Shown here: positions 1 through 8,586 of the stretch, piece after piece
How the letters are laid out: every line of letters begins with the position of its first letter
Position numbering within the stretch: position 1 is the stretch's first letter
From: Clostridium sp. CAG:253
GTDB taxonomy: Bacteria; Bacillota; Clostridia; Lachnospirales; Lachnospiraceae
DNA: 30,054 bases
Direction of reading: 5' to 3'
Assembly (NCBI GenBank): GCA_000436755.1
Contig: FR887326.1
Coordinates: 7,570-37,623 of the forward strand
Notes under the pieces: generated by a model
Databases searched by the model: none
What the model was told of the DNA's origin: nothing
Seen by the model: the letters and a program-made list of their open reading frames with translations, nothing else
Position numbers and translations under genes: made by a program

Positions 1-441
1 GACAGTTCAGAACGTGAATCACCTACAGGAAAGACCGGTGTAGCGTGGGGGCTTATTGAAGGAAGAAAAGGTGGACGAATTGAAATTAAAGAAGAAATTA
101 CTTCTGATACGGAGGCTAAATTTGCATATTATTTAGGAATAAGTGTAAGAAAAAAATTTAAAGTTAAAATTCTAAGAGATGCAGATTATGATGTGTGGTA
201 CAAATTTATTCCTGCATTAAAAGAAGTTTTTGAAGTAAATTACACAAGTATTCCGGAAGCAACAAATGGAAAGCTGCCTGAATCAGATGCAAATGTACTG
301 AGAAAAAGGCTGATGTTAGACAAATGTGGAGAAGGATTATATGTATACATAAAACTTAAAGGAAGAGATATTATAGAGTATGCCTTAGGAGACGAAAACG
401 GGAATATAGAAGAAGATACTGTTAAAAATGCAAAACTATAG
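1..441 (+). CDS. 3' end of an unidentified protein, possibly Hsp70/actin-fold-like (partial)
   Basis: The reading frame is open from the first base and ends at TAG 439-441, so 146 residues of a longer protein are visible and the start lies upstream of the window. The piece begins with a Gly-rich stretch (GKTGVAWGLIEGRKGGRI, about residues 10-27). That stretch faintly recalls the C-terminal part of Hsp70/SrfB-like actin-fold proteins, but no nucleotide-binding motif is visible, so this is a weak inference. The rest is charged, mixed alpha/beta-looking sequence with no membrane segment. It ends 18 bp before the HerA-type ATPase gene, so it is very likely the upstream partner in the same operon. 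A GTG at 193 could be called as a start, but coding continues upstream without a stop and GTG 193 has no convincing ribosome binding site. Confidence 0.6.
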   Translation, partial: DSSERESPTGKTGVAWGLIEGRKGGRIEIKEEITSDTEAKFAYYLGISVRKKFKVKILRDADYDVWYKFIPALKEVFEVNYTSIPEATNGKLPESDANVLRKRLMLDKCGEGLYVYIKLKGRDIIEYALGDENGNIEEDTVKNAKL

Positions 442-459
442 ATATGAGGAGAATGTGAT

Positions 460-3400
460 ATGGATAAAAATTTATTTGAAAATGAAATTTTAACTGACAA
501 AGATAACTATTATCTTACATCAAATGATACAAAGGTTCTTAACAAAGCGGAGTATGAATTCGATCTAAGCGATATTGCTCTATATAGAATGGAAGAAGTA
601 TCGTTTGAGGATCAATCACCTAGAAAAGAGGCTTTAGAAAATGTACTTAGTACAATGAAGATTGACGGCATCAATTTTATTTATTTACTTTTAGGGGATG
701 AAAATGGTGTTAATTTTTATTATGGTATATCAAGAAATTTTGTTTTAGGAAAAGAACCGGAACTTTCTATCATGGATATTGGCGAAAAGATACTTGAGCC
801 AAGTATTAAGGGAAATTTTAGAGGAAGCCGCACAAGGAAGGTAGAGAATGAGGAAAGACGCAAAGTATTAGATGAAATTTATAATATGAAAGAGTTCAGT
901 ATGCTTGAAGGCGTTCCGGGATATACAAAAGAGGACGAAAAATTTCAGGGCGTTGACAGACTTGCAGATGTTATGATTGGTGATAAGTTTGGCTTTATGA
1001 TAATTGCTATACCGGCAAGCTATGATGATATTAAAGAAATTGAGAAAAATCTTTATGATGTCTATTCAAGGCTTGTTCCACTGGCAAAGGAAAGTGTTCA
1101 GTCCGGAACAAACAGCAGTAAGAGTGTATCAGAGGGAACGAGCGATAGCGTTTCAAGCAGCGTGTCAGAAAACTATTCAAAATCTAAACAGGAAAGTGTA
1201 AATATATCAGATGGAACGAATAGAAATGATACAAAGACGGAGGGAACGACTACCAGCAAGAGTACAAGCAAAAATAATTCTTCAGCGGATGGTCATAATA
1301 CGTCAAGTAATGGAACTTCTACATCAGGAGGAGAAAGTCATTCAAAAGCAGTAGCGACAGGAGTGAATCATTCGGAATCTAAAACTACAGGTGGAAGTGA
1401 GACAAATGGTACTTCAAAGACAAATGGTACAAATAAAGGTAAGAGTACACAAAAGACAAATGGAGAAGGAATTTCAGAAACTAAATCACATGAATTTATA
1501 GATAAAAAGTCACAGGATTGGATAAAATATCTTGATGATGTAATATTGCCGCGTCTTGATTACGGAATGGGAAAGGGAATATTTATCACTACATCATTTT
1601 TATTTAGTGATAGCAAACCGGTATTAAAAAAATTAGAGAATACAGCGATTTCGCTCTATAGTGGCGAGACAGGTAATAAAGTTCCGTTAAGGGCATTTTC
1701 TGTTGACAGAAATAGTGAAATATTTAAATCATTAAAATGTTTCCAGCTTCCATGCGGAAGAATAAATAGTAAGAAAAATGGAGAACATGAAAATGTTTCG
1801 AGATCTGCACTTTCACAATATATGAAAAAAGACAAGTCATTTGTTATAGGAAATTGGATTACAACCAACGAACTTGCTATGATTGCCGGACTTCCTCAAA
1901 AAGAAGTAGTAGGTTTAGCTTTGAGGGAGGAAGTGGAATTTGGACTTAATCATCAGGTTGAAATTACTGATGAAAATAAAATTCTTCTCGGGGATTTAGT
2001 TCAGAGTGGAAATGTGCTTAAGACAAGTCCTATATATCTTGACAAGGAAAGTTTAGATAAACATATATTTGTGTCAGGTGTCACAGGTAGTGGAAAGACA
2101 ACAACTTGTCAGAACATATTATGTGGATGTGATTTACCGTTTCTTGTAATTGAACCTGCTAAAACTGAATATAGAATTATGAAAGAGCAATATTCTGATT
2201 TGATGGTATTTACTCTTGGAAATGAGAATGCCGGGACTCCATTCAGACTTAATCCATTTGAATTTTTCCCGCATGAAAGTATTACATCAAGGGTCGATAT
2301 GATAAAGGCTAGTATAGAAGCTGCTTTTGATATGGAAGCTGCTATTCCTCAGATAATAGAGAGCGCAATATATGCTTGTTATGAAGATTATGGATGGAAT
2401 ATTTCTAAAAATGAAAACACTAGATTTGAAGATCCGTTTGCAGATGGAGTTTATGCATTCCCGACATTGGAAGATTTGATAAACAAAGTACCGGAGATGG
2501 TTGACGAACAAGGCTTTGATGTGAGATTGAAGAATGATTATATAGGTTCAATCAAGGCACGTTTAATGGGACTTTTGATGGGTTCAAAAGGAATGATGCT
2601 GAACACAAAGCGTTCTATAGATTTTAAAGAACTGCTTGAAAGAAAAGTTGTATTGGAACTTGAAGAAATAAGAAATGGTTCGGAAAAATCTTTGATAATG
2701 GGATTCGTGCTTACAAATCTTTTGCAGGCGATTAAAGGCAAATATATTGAAACAGGAAAGGCATACAATCACATTACATTGGTTGAGGAAGCACACAGAC
2801 TTCTTAGTAAATATTCTCCGGGAGACAGTATGAATATGAAACAGGGTGTGGAGACATTTACGGATATGCTTGCTGAAATCAGGAAGTATGGAGAATGCCT
2901 TGTTATTGTTGATCAGATTCCTAATAAACTTACACCGGAGATACTAAAAAATACAAATACGAAAATTGTACATAAATTATTTGCTTCTGACGATAAGGAT
3001 GCGATAGGAAATACTATTGTGCTTGATAAAGATCAGAAAGAATTTTTGTCAAATTTAGAAACTGGACGAGCAATAGTATTTTCTCAGGGATATAATAAAG
3101 CATTACAGGTTCAGATTAGAAGAATGACGGAAACAGATGCAAAGATAAAAATTGTTGATAATGATTTGAGAGATTCTGTTTATGACTACTATATAAAGAA
3201 CTATAAAAAAGGTATTATAATCAATACGCAATTTTTAGATAAAGAGCCGACATTTGAAGGACTGCAGAAAATACTTGATATATCAAAAGAAAAGGAGTTA
3301 TGCGAGGCGGTTTATGAATATGGATGCATGTATAAAAAACTTCCGTCAGATGATATGTTAAATAATATAAAAAATGCAATAACAGATAAAAGATTAGAAC

Positions 3401-3705
3401 AGGTATATTCTGAAATTTCAAATGCGAAAAGTACGAAAAATGATGCTGTTGAGATTTGCAAAGAAGAACAAATAGAAATATTAAAAGAATATATGAATAG
3501 GTTCGATAAAGAATATTTGGTATATTTGTTAACAGCAGCACATTGCAGGTCAAAAGAAATTAGAAAAACAGATGCATGGATAGAAGCAAAAAAGGAATTG
3601 GGAAGTGATGCTAAAAAGAAAAAGATATTGGCATATATCAATAAGTATATTTCAGATGAGAAAATGAGTTTAGAGGAAGTTAGAAGATTTCGTAATATAC
3701 TTTAA
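460..3705 (+). CDS. HerA/DUF87-type P-loop ATPase with Ser/Thr-rich insert
   Basis: This 1081-residue protein is probably an ATP-driven DNA translocase-like motor of the HerA/FtsK superfamily. Walker A is GVTGSGKT (residues 540-547). The Walker B-like segment ITLVEEAHR (772-780) has the Glu-Glu-Ala-His pattern of HerA/DUF87 proteins. It is followed by a strand resembling sensor 1, ending LVIVDQ. Residues 1-210 form an N-terminal domain I do not recognise. Residues about 212-343 are low complexity, almost only Ser, Thr, Asn, Gly and Lys, and look like a disordered linker. Residues about 950-1081 are a charged helical tail. The start ATG 460 has GAGGAG 8 nt upstream. It sits in an operon with a putative membrane protein and a NERD-helicase, as HerA-type motors do in several phage-defence systems. 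The family is fairly sure; the biological role is inference. Confidence 0.8.
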   Translation: MDKNLFENEILTDKDNYYLTSNDTKVLNKAEYEFDLSDIALYRMEEVSFEDQSPRKEALENVLSTMKIDGINFIYLLLGDENGVNFYYGISRNFVLGKEPELSIMDIGEKILEPSIKGNFRGSRTRKVENEERRKVLDEIYNMKEFSMLEGVPGYTKEDEKFQGVDRLADVMIGDKFGFMIIAIPASYDDIKEIEKNLYDVYSRLVPLAKESVQSGTNSSKSVSEGTSDSVSSSVSENYSKSKQESVNISDGTNRNDTKTEGTTTSKSTSKNNSSADGHNTSSNGTSTSGGESHSKAVATGVNHSESKTTGGSETNGTSKTNGTNKGKSTQKTNGEGISETKSHEFIDKKSQDWIKYLDDVILPRLDYGMGKGIFITTSFLFSDSKPVLKKLENTAISLYSGETGNKVPLRAFSVDRNSEIFKSLKCFQLPCGRINSKKNGEHENVSRSALSQYMKKDKSFVIGNWITTNELAMIAGLPQKEVVGLALREEVEFGLNHQVEITDENKILLGDLVQSGNVLKTSPIYLDKESLDKHIFVSGVTGSGKTTTCQNILCGCDLPFLVIEPAKTEYRIMKEQYSDLMVFTLGNENAGTPFRLNPFEFFPHESITSRVDMIKASIEAAFDMEAAIPQIIESAIYACYEDYGWNISKNENTRFEDPFADGVYAFPTLEDLINKVPEMVDEQGFDVRLKNDYIGSIKARLMGLLMGSKGMMLNTKRSIDFKELLERKVVLELEEIRNGSEKSLIMGFVLTNLLQAIKGKYIETGKAYNHITLVEEAHRLLSKYSPGDSMNMKQGVETFTDMLAEIRKYGECLVIVDQIPNKLTPEILKNTNTKIVHKLFASDDKDAIGNTIVLDKDQKEFLSNLETGRAIVFSQGYNKALQVQIRRMTETDAKIKIVDNDLRDSVYDYYIKNYKKGIIINTQFLDKEPTFEGLQKILDISKEKELCEAVYEYGCMYKKLPSDDMLNNIKNAITDKRLEQVYSEISNAKSTKNDAVEICKEEQIEILKEYMNRFDKEYLVYLLTAAHCRSKEIRKTDAWIEAKKELGSDAKKKKILAYINKYISDEKMSLEEVRRFRNIL

Positions 3706-3775
3706 AAATTAATGGCATTATAAATGGCATAATAAAAATTAAAATACGTGTAAATGAAATACGAGGAGAAAAAAT

Positions 3776-4537
3776 ATGGGATTATTTTCAGATTTTGTTG
3801 GTTTTGTTGGAGATGTGATAAGTGGTGTAGGCAGTTTTTTGTCTGAAGGATTATCTATGGCGGTTGGTGCACTTACCGGGATTGCAGAGACAATTGGAAA
3901 TGGAATAAAATCGTTATGTGAATCGGTAGGAAGCGAGGCATTGGCGTTAATTGGCTGTATAGCAATGTCGATATTGATTCCGGGGTTTGGACTGCCTGAG
4001 ATATTTGCAATTATTGAATGTATTGCACAGGTTGCAAAAATATTGGGAGTAGGCGGAGAAGATTCACCAGAGGAGTTAGGTATGAAAACAGAAATAGCAG
4101 ATAAAAAGCCGGAAGATTTTGATACAATACAGGATTATATAAAGTATCTTAATGAAGAAGTAAAACTTGATAAGGACGCAGTTGATAATTTATCAGAGGT
4201 AGATAAGGCAAAATACGGTGCAATGGGAGCAGCCTTAAATATAAAAGCAATTGAAGAAAAATATGATGTCAGCTTATCACCGGATTTTCTTCGTGATGTA
4301 ACATTGATGAAATTATCAAGTGAAGAGGTTGCAAAGTGTATTGACAAATGCAAAGAAAGTGGCATTGATAAAGTTCAAGATATGACAGACTATCTTAGAG
4401 ACAAGCCTATTAGTTCAGATAAAGATACAGTTTCAGATGCTATGATTGATACGTTGTCAGAAGTTTATCCTGAATTAAATAAAGAAGAACTTGAAGTAAA
4501 GCTTTGTGAAATGCGTGAAAGTTTAAAACAGGAGTAA
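3776..4537 (+). CDS. Protein with Gly-rich hydrophobic N-terminus, putative membrane-active
   Basis: This 253-residue protein is not recognised. Residues 1-50 are amphipathic and glycine-rich (Phe/Val/Gly/Ser repeats such as GFVGDVISGVGSFL). Residues about 53-90 are strongly hydrophobic, with an IPGFGLP turn in the middle, which suggests a membrane hairpin. Residues 100-253 are soluble, acidic and probably helical. There is no cleavable signal peptide (no basic n-region). The layout of a membrane-inserting head with a soluble helical tail recalls pore-forming or holin-like effectors, but no family match is claimed. It lies 70 bp after the ATPase gene, and the preceding gap carries a short imperfect direct repeat (AATGGCAT twice). 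ATG 3776 is preceded by an AGGAG-type site. It could also be a structural or scaffold membrane protein. Confidence 0.65.
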   Translation: MGLFSDFVGFVGDVISGVGSFLSEGLSMAVGALTGIAETIGNGIKSLCESVGSEALALIGCIAMSILIPGFGLPEIFAIIECIAQVAKILGVGGEDSPEELGMKTEIADKKPEDFDTIQDYIKYLNEEVKLDKDAVDNLSEVDKAKYGAMGAALNIKAIEEKYDVSLSPDFLRDVTLMKLSSEEVAKCIDKCKESGIDKVQDMTDYLRDKPISSDKDTVSDAMIDTLSEVYPELNKEELEVKLCEMRESLKQE

Positions 4538-4552
4538 GGAGTTTTTGTGTAG

Positions 4553-5116
4553 ATGGTTAAGAAAAATATAATTTTTTTAGAGAAAGATATGGTGTCACTT
4601 ATTCGACATAAAGGGGACAAAATTGAGTTTATAAAAAAAGACGGAGAAACGGATTTTAGAGTATCAGATAACTTTTGGAAATGGTGGAAAGAAGCTGTTT
4701 CATATTTGCCAGATGATGAAACTGATTTATGTTTTATTTATGATAAAGATTATGAACTTTTGCATGATGATTTTTTGAATGAAGTAAAAAAAGTTGAGTT
4801 TAAAGATTCCGTATGGAACATAAATTACATAAGGAGCTTTTTTTGGGAGTTAAAACCTACATATTTTAATGTATGTCTTGTGGATCGGGCAGATAGAGAA
4901 ATATATCTTAGCGGAAATGAGGGAAAAAGTGTTTCGGTCAAGAAATTTTATACAAATATGGAATTTGACGGTGTTTCCATATCTTCGTGCGAATTGAAAG
5001 ACGAGGGAGAAATACAAAATGGGAATGAGAATGTTGAAAAAATTGATGAAAGTGAAATCTCGGATATAGCAAAATATTTCGTTGATCTTATACGAAAAGA
5101 GAGAGGATATAATTAA
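4553..5116 (+). CDS. Hypothetical protein, 187 aa, operon member
   Basis: I do not recognise this 187-residue protein. It has no signal peptide or membrane segment. It is rich in Asp, Glu, Lys and aromatic residues (WKWW near residues 43-46, FFW near 97-99). It appears to have an alternating strand/helix N-terminal part (residues 1-140), an acidic Asn/Glu linker (about 150-165) and a short C-terminal helix. ATG 4553 starts 15 bp after the previous stop, and AGGAGTAAGGAG just upstream gives a good ribosome binding site that overlaps the previous stop codon, so translation is probably coupled. The next gene starts 19 bp downstream. Its conserved place between a putative membrane protein and a nuclease-helicase suggests an accessory, sensor or adaptor role, but that is only context. 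Confidence 0.65.
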   Translation: MVKKNIIFLEKDMVSLIRHKGDKIEFIKKDGETDFRVSDNFWKWWKEAVSYLPDDETDLCFIYDKDYELLHDDFLNEVKKVEFKDSVWNINYIRSFFWELKPTYFNVCLVDRADREIYLSGNEGKSVSVKKFYTNMEFDGVSISSCELKDEGEIQNGNENVEKIDESEISDIAKYFVDLIRKERGYN

Positions 5117-5135
5117 CTAAAAGCGAGGCCAGATT

Positions 5136-6797
5136 ATGACAACATTTATTCCACCCTACATGGGTGAGGAAATTAAGAGCAATGCCGAAAAAAAGATGTA
5201 TGATGTTCTTCAAAAACTCAATATGAAGAATGCGTATGTTCTTCACTCGCTTGGTCTGCCGAAACACCAGTCAAAAATATACGGTGAGATTGATTTTGTC
5301 GTTGTGTGTGACAGAGGTGTTGCATGTCTTGAAATCAAAGGCGGACGGGTTGAATGCAGAGAAGGAAAGTGGTTTTTTAAGGACAGATACGGTGTCGAGA
5401 GAGAAAAGCCTGAGGGACCGTTTGCTCAGGTTACGGGAAATATGTTTAGTTTGCGTGATGTTTTGAAAAAGAAATTTCAGAACAACAAACATATGAAAAA
5501 TCTTTTGACAGCTTGTGGTGTAGTATTTCCTGATATTGAATTTAAATCGGTGTCGCAGGAAATTATTTCAGAGATTGTTTATGATAACAGGACAGAGGAT
5601 ATTACCGGTTACATGAACAGGGTATTTGATTATTGGGAGGAAAGACAGCATAGGCAGCCAAGCCGTTTGTCGCCGGGTGACATAAGAGATATTGTGCAGT
5701 TTTTAAGAGGAGATTTTGTGTTTATTCCGACACTGTCAGACAGACTTAACAGTGTAGAAAAAAGACTTGTTCGTCTGACGAGTGAGCAGGCGCAGCTTAT
5801 GCAGGCTTTGTCTTTGAACAAACATCTTTTGATTGAGGGAAATGCGGGAACAGGAAAGACACTTCTTGCAGTTGATTTTGCGAAGAAAAAGGCGGCTTCC
5901 GGAAAAAAAGTTCTTTTTCTTACATACAATAAAAATCTTGCAAATAATGTTATCAGACAGGTTGATACTATTGAAAATCTTAAGGTAATAAACATTCACG
6001 CTCTGTTTGGCGAGTATGTTGCAGTTGATGTTAAAAAAATGCAGGAAAATCCAAATGTTTATTTTTCGGAGATACTGCCTGAAATTTTTTATGAATATTT
6101 ATCTGAGCTTTCTGATGAAGAGTTAGAGAAAATAAAATATGACCTTATTATTATGGATGAGGGACAGGATATTTTAAAACCGTTATATTTATATTCACTT
6201 GATACGCTTTTACGCGGCGGTTTTGCAAACGGAGACTGGGCTGTATTTTATGATGAAAAGCAGAATATATACAATCCGGATTATAATGACGGAATGGAAA
6301 TATTGCGTGGCTACAACTGTACTGAATTTAAATTGTTTGTTAATTGCAGGAATACGGTACAGATAGGTACATACAGTTCAAAAATCAGCGGTATAGATTT
6401 AGGTGAATTTATCAGAGAAAACGGAGAGGAAGTTCAAAATATATCATATGAGGATGATGACGATTTTAAGAAAAAGATTACGGGAATTTTGAAGAATTTG
6501 CGTAAGGAAAAGGTTGATATAAGGGATGTTGTTTTTCTTGCTCCTAAAAAATATAAAAATTCAAAAGTTGCACAGGCAGGGATAGAAGTAAATGAAATCG
6601 GTGACAATTTTGACAGCTCAAAAGAGCTGCCTGTCTATGCGACAATTCAGGGATTTAAGGGACTTGACTCAAAAATAGTTATACTTACAGATGTTGAGTA
6701 TATAAGAAAAGAAAATTTATCAAGTTTTCTATACATTGCCGGGACGAGGGCAAGAACACTTCTGTATATTGTTACACCAAAGGGTTTTTTCATTTGA
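5136..6797 (+). CDS. NERD nuclease-domain / SF1 helicase fusion protein
   Basis: This 553-residue protein joins two enzymatic modules. Residues about 10-120 match the NERD (nuclease-related) domain of the PD-(D/E)xK type: candidate catalytic residues are Glu18, Asp53 (in GEIDFVV) and Glu66-x-Lys68 (in CLEIKGG). Residues about 210-553 form a UvrD/DUF2075-like superfamily 1 helicase. Walker A is GNAGTGKT (235-242) and Walker B is IIMDEGQD (338-345). A C-terminal motif V-like segment (ATIQGFKGLDSK) and a motif VI-like segment (YIAGTRARTLLY) follow. All key residues for ATP hydrolysis and DNA cutting look intact. It probably acts on DNA in the cytoplasm. It starts 19 bp after the previous gene behind a GAGG site and is the last gene of the accessory operon, before a hairpin. 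Similar NERD-helicases occur as lone genes and in defence islands. Confidence 0.85.
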   Translation: MTTFIPPYMGEEIKSNAEKKMYDVLQKLNMKNAYVLHSLGLPKHQSKIYGEIDFVVVCDRGVACLEIKGGRVECREGKWFFKDRYGVEREKPEGPFAQVTGNMFSLRDVLKKKFQNNKHMKNLLTACGVVFPDIEFKSVSQEIISEIVYDNRTEDITGYMNRVFDYWEERQHRQPSRLSPGDIRDIVQFLRGDFVFIPTLSDRLNSVEKRLVRLTSEQAQLMQALSLNKHLLIEGNAGTGKTLLAVDFAKKKAASGKKVLFLTYNKNLANNVIRQVDTIENLKVINIHALFGEYVAVDVKKMQENPNVYFSEILPEIFYEYLSELSDEELEKIKYDLIIMDEGQDILKPLYLYSLDTLLRGGFANGDWAVFYDEKQNIYNPDYNDGMEILRGYNCTEFKLFVNCRNTVQIGTYSSKISGIDLGEFIRENGEEVQNISYEDDDDFKKKITGILKNLRKEKVDIRDVVFLAPKKYKNSKVAQAGIEVNEIGDNFDSSKELPVYATIQGFKGLDSKIVILTDVEYIRKENLSSFLYIAGTRARTLLYIVTPKGFFI

Positions 6798-6836
6798 GGG
6801 TATATTGCATATAATAAAAAACAAAAAAGATGGACT

Positions 6837-6913
6837 ATCTAACATAAAGAGACTATCGCATTAACAATTTTTAAGTTTTGATGCGACAGCCTCTTTATAT
6901 TTATATGTTAGAT
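6837..6913 (-). terminator. Large bulged inverted repeat, terminator between convergent genes
   Basis: The outer arms ATCTAACAT (6837-6845) and ATGTTAGAT (6905-6913) are perfect complements. The inner arms 6846-6861 and 6881-6896 pair over about 15 bp, and an 8-nt insertion on the right arm makes a bulge. Two mismatches are A-C on the + strand but G-U wobbles in a - strand transcript, so the RNA hairpin is better on the - strand. On that strand it is followed by a T-rich run (complement of 6814-6830). It therefore best serves the MATE gene that ends at 6955, and may also stop the + strand operon ending at 6797. Confidence 0.7.
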
Positions 6914-6954
6914 TATTACACAGAAAGGTGTATTTAAACAGTTACATCCCTAAT

Positions 6955-8292
6955 CTAAGGCATTCTGTTTAATATCTTTCTTACCATAATATAGCTAAAT
7001 AGTGCAGTAACAGCCTCTGTAATCCAAAATGCATGCCAGACACCATAAGCACCTATAAATCTGCTTAATATAAATGAAGCAGGTATTATTATTACCACAT
7101 ATCTGAAAAGTGAAATTAAAAGAGATTCTATACCCATGCCGAGTCCTTCTAAGGCACCTGAGGCTGTGACGGATATTGTGGAAACGATGAATCCTAAGCA
7201 TATGATGCGAAGTGCTGTCTCGCCGGATTTGACGGTTGCTTCATTTGCCGTAAACAGACTCATAAGCCTGTCAGGGAATATAAGGCATATGATTGTTCCG
7301 AATATCATTATCGTGCTGTTTAAAATAAGTGATGTATTGTATATTTTATGAACACGTTTTTTTTCGCCGGCACCATAATTGTAACCTATTATAGGACGCA
7401 TTCCCTGAATCAGTCCGTTTGCCGGAAGATAAAGAAATGTCTGTAATTTATAATATATGCCTAAGATTACTACATACATTCCGGAAAATGAAGTCAGTAT
7501 GGCGTTGAGTGCGGATGTCAGCACCGATGGGAGTGCCATGTTCAATGTAGCAGGAATGCCTACAGCATACAGTTTCTTTACTATCTGAAAATCAAAATTA
7601 AAATTTTTAATATTGAATTTTATTCCTATCTCATATTTTGTATAGATGAAAATATAAAGTAAAAAAGTTGAGATTTGTCCTATTGCTGTAGCAAGTGCGG
7701 CACCGCTTATTCCAAGCCCTTTAAACGAACCGACTCCAAAAATGAGAATAGGGTCAAGTACAATGTTTACTATACAGCCGAACATAAGACTTATCATTGT
7801 GAATGTCATTTTTCCTACTGCCTGAATTACTTTTTCAAAAACAAGACTTATACATATAAATATTGAAAATGAAAAAACAATATGTGAATATCTTAATCCC
7901 AGATTTATAATATCTTTATCAGATGTGAACATTCCTAAAAACCGGGGGATGATAAGGTTACATATAAATGTGAGTAAAACTCCGTGTATAATGGAGAAAA
8001 ACATGCCAAGGGATGCTGCATTGTCAGCTTTTTCTTTGTTTTTGGCACCTAGAAAATATGATATTACAGCATTGATACCTACACCAAAGCCTATTGCTAT
8101 GGCATTGATAAAGTTCTGGACAGGAAAGACAAGTGAAAGTGCAGTCATGGCATTTTCGCTTATTTTTGCAACGAAGAAACTGTCAACAATATTGTAAAGA
8201 GAATTTACAAGCATTGAGATTACCATTGGCAATGACATTGATAAAATAAGCGGCAGAACCGGTTTTGTTTTCATAAAATCATTGTTGTTCAT
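6955..8292 (-). CDS. MATE family multidrug/Na+ efflux transporter
   Basis: This 445-residue integral membrane protein has about 12 hydrophobic segments and the typical MATE layout of two related halves. Familiar features are the N-terminal helix PLILSMSLPMVISMLVNSLYNIVD, here cited only by its position (about residues 13-36), the GFGVGINAVISYFLGAK loop (about 68-84) and the RPIIGYNYGAGEKKR segment in the second half. The family exports cationic drugs, toxins or metabolites in exchange for Na+ or H+; the substrate cannot be read from sequence. The start at 8292 has a perfect AGGAGG (complement of 8299-8304) 6 nt upstream. The gene is alone in its transcript, ends in a large hairpin, and is preceded by a long leader with its own terminator, so expression is probably controlled by attenuation. 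Confidence 0.92.
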   Translation of the reverse strand: MNNNDFMKTKPVLPLILSMSLPMVISMLVNSLYNIVDSFFVAKISENAMTALSLVFPVQNFINAIAIGFGVGINAVISYFLGAKNKEKADNAASLGMFFSIIHGVLLTFICNLIIPRFLGMFTSDKDIINLGLRYSHIVFSFSIFICISLVFEKVIQAVGKMTFTMISLMFGCIVNIVLDPILIFGVGSFKGLGISGAALATAIGQISTFLLYIFIYTKYEIGIKFNIKNFNFDFQIVKKLYAVGIPATLNMALPSVLTSALNAILTSFSGMYVVILGIYYKLQTFLYLPANGLIQGMRPIIGYNYGAGEKKRVHKIYNTSLILNSTIMIFGTIICLIFPDRLMSLFTANEATVKSGETALRIICLGFIVSTISVTASGALEGLGMGIESLLISLFRYVVIIIPASFILSRFIGAYGVWHAFWITEAVTALFSYIMVRKILNRMP

Positions 8293-8580
8293 TTAGTACC
8301 TCCTGATATGTTGTGTATAGTAAAATTTCTTATTGAAGTAATATAAAAAATAATGTACGTAAGTAAAACAGTACAAAATTAAAATAATACCAATAATGCA
8401 GTGTAAAAAATAAAAGATAAAATGGTACAAAAAAAGCACGCATTAAAAAATGCGTGGCGAAAAGATGATTGTACAGGAAAAATCCACTTAAAAATTTTCA
8501 GTCTTATATGTGTCAAAAATCTGAGATTATGCTAGTGTACTGTATCATTGACATTTTGATAAATAGCTGGTATAACAACG
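8293..8580 (-). promoter_or_regulatory. Long 5' leader of the MATE gene, candidate riboswitch/attenuator
   Basis: From the predicted start site near 8580 to the MATE start codon there are about 290 nt without a credible gene. The first 120 nt (8580-8460) contain complementary segments, for example TGTCAA near 8552 with TTGACA near 8515, and ATCTCAG with CTGAAAAT around 8526 and 8500. An intrinsic terminator follows at 8429-8456, then about 125 nt of AT-rich sequence to the ribosome binding site. Terminators in leaders of transporter genes usually mean regulated read-through. I could not match the leader to a known riboswitch class. The alternative is a short independent RNA ending at the terminator, with a weak second promoter for the transporter. 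Confidence 0.5.
8429..8456 (-). terminator. Intrinsic terminator inside the MATE leader
   Basis: On the - strand, CACGCATT (complement of 8449-8456) and AATGCGTG (complement of 8437-8444) form a perfect 8-bp stem with a 4-nt loop. It is followed by one C and then seven T residues (complement of 8429-8435). This is a textbook rho-independent terminator lying about 137 nt upstream of the MATE start codon and pointing into it. Confidence 0.8.
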
Positions 8581-8586
8581 GGCATA

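Noticed and set aside
3706..3775. AATGGCAT direct repeat as a transposon footprint or att site
   Set aside because: Only 8 bp in AT-rich DNA, with no mobile-element gene nearby.
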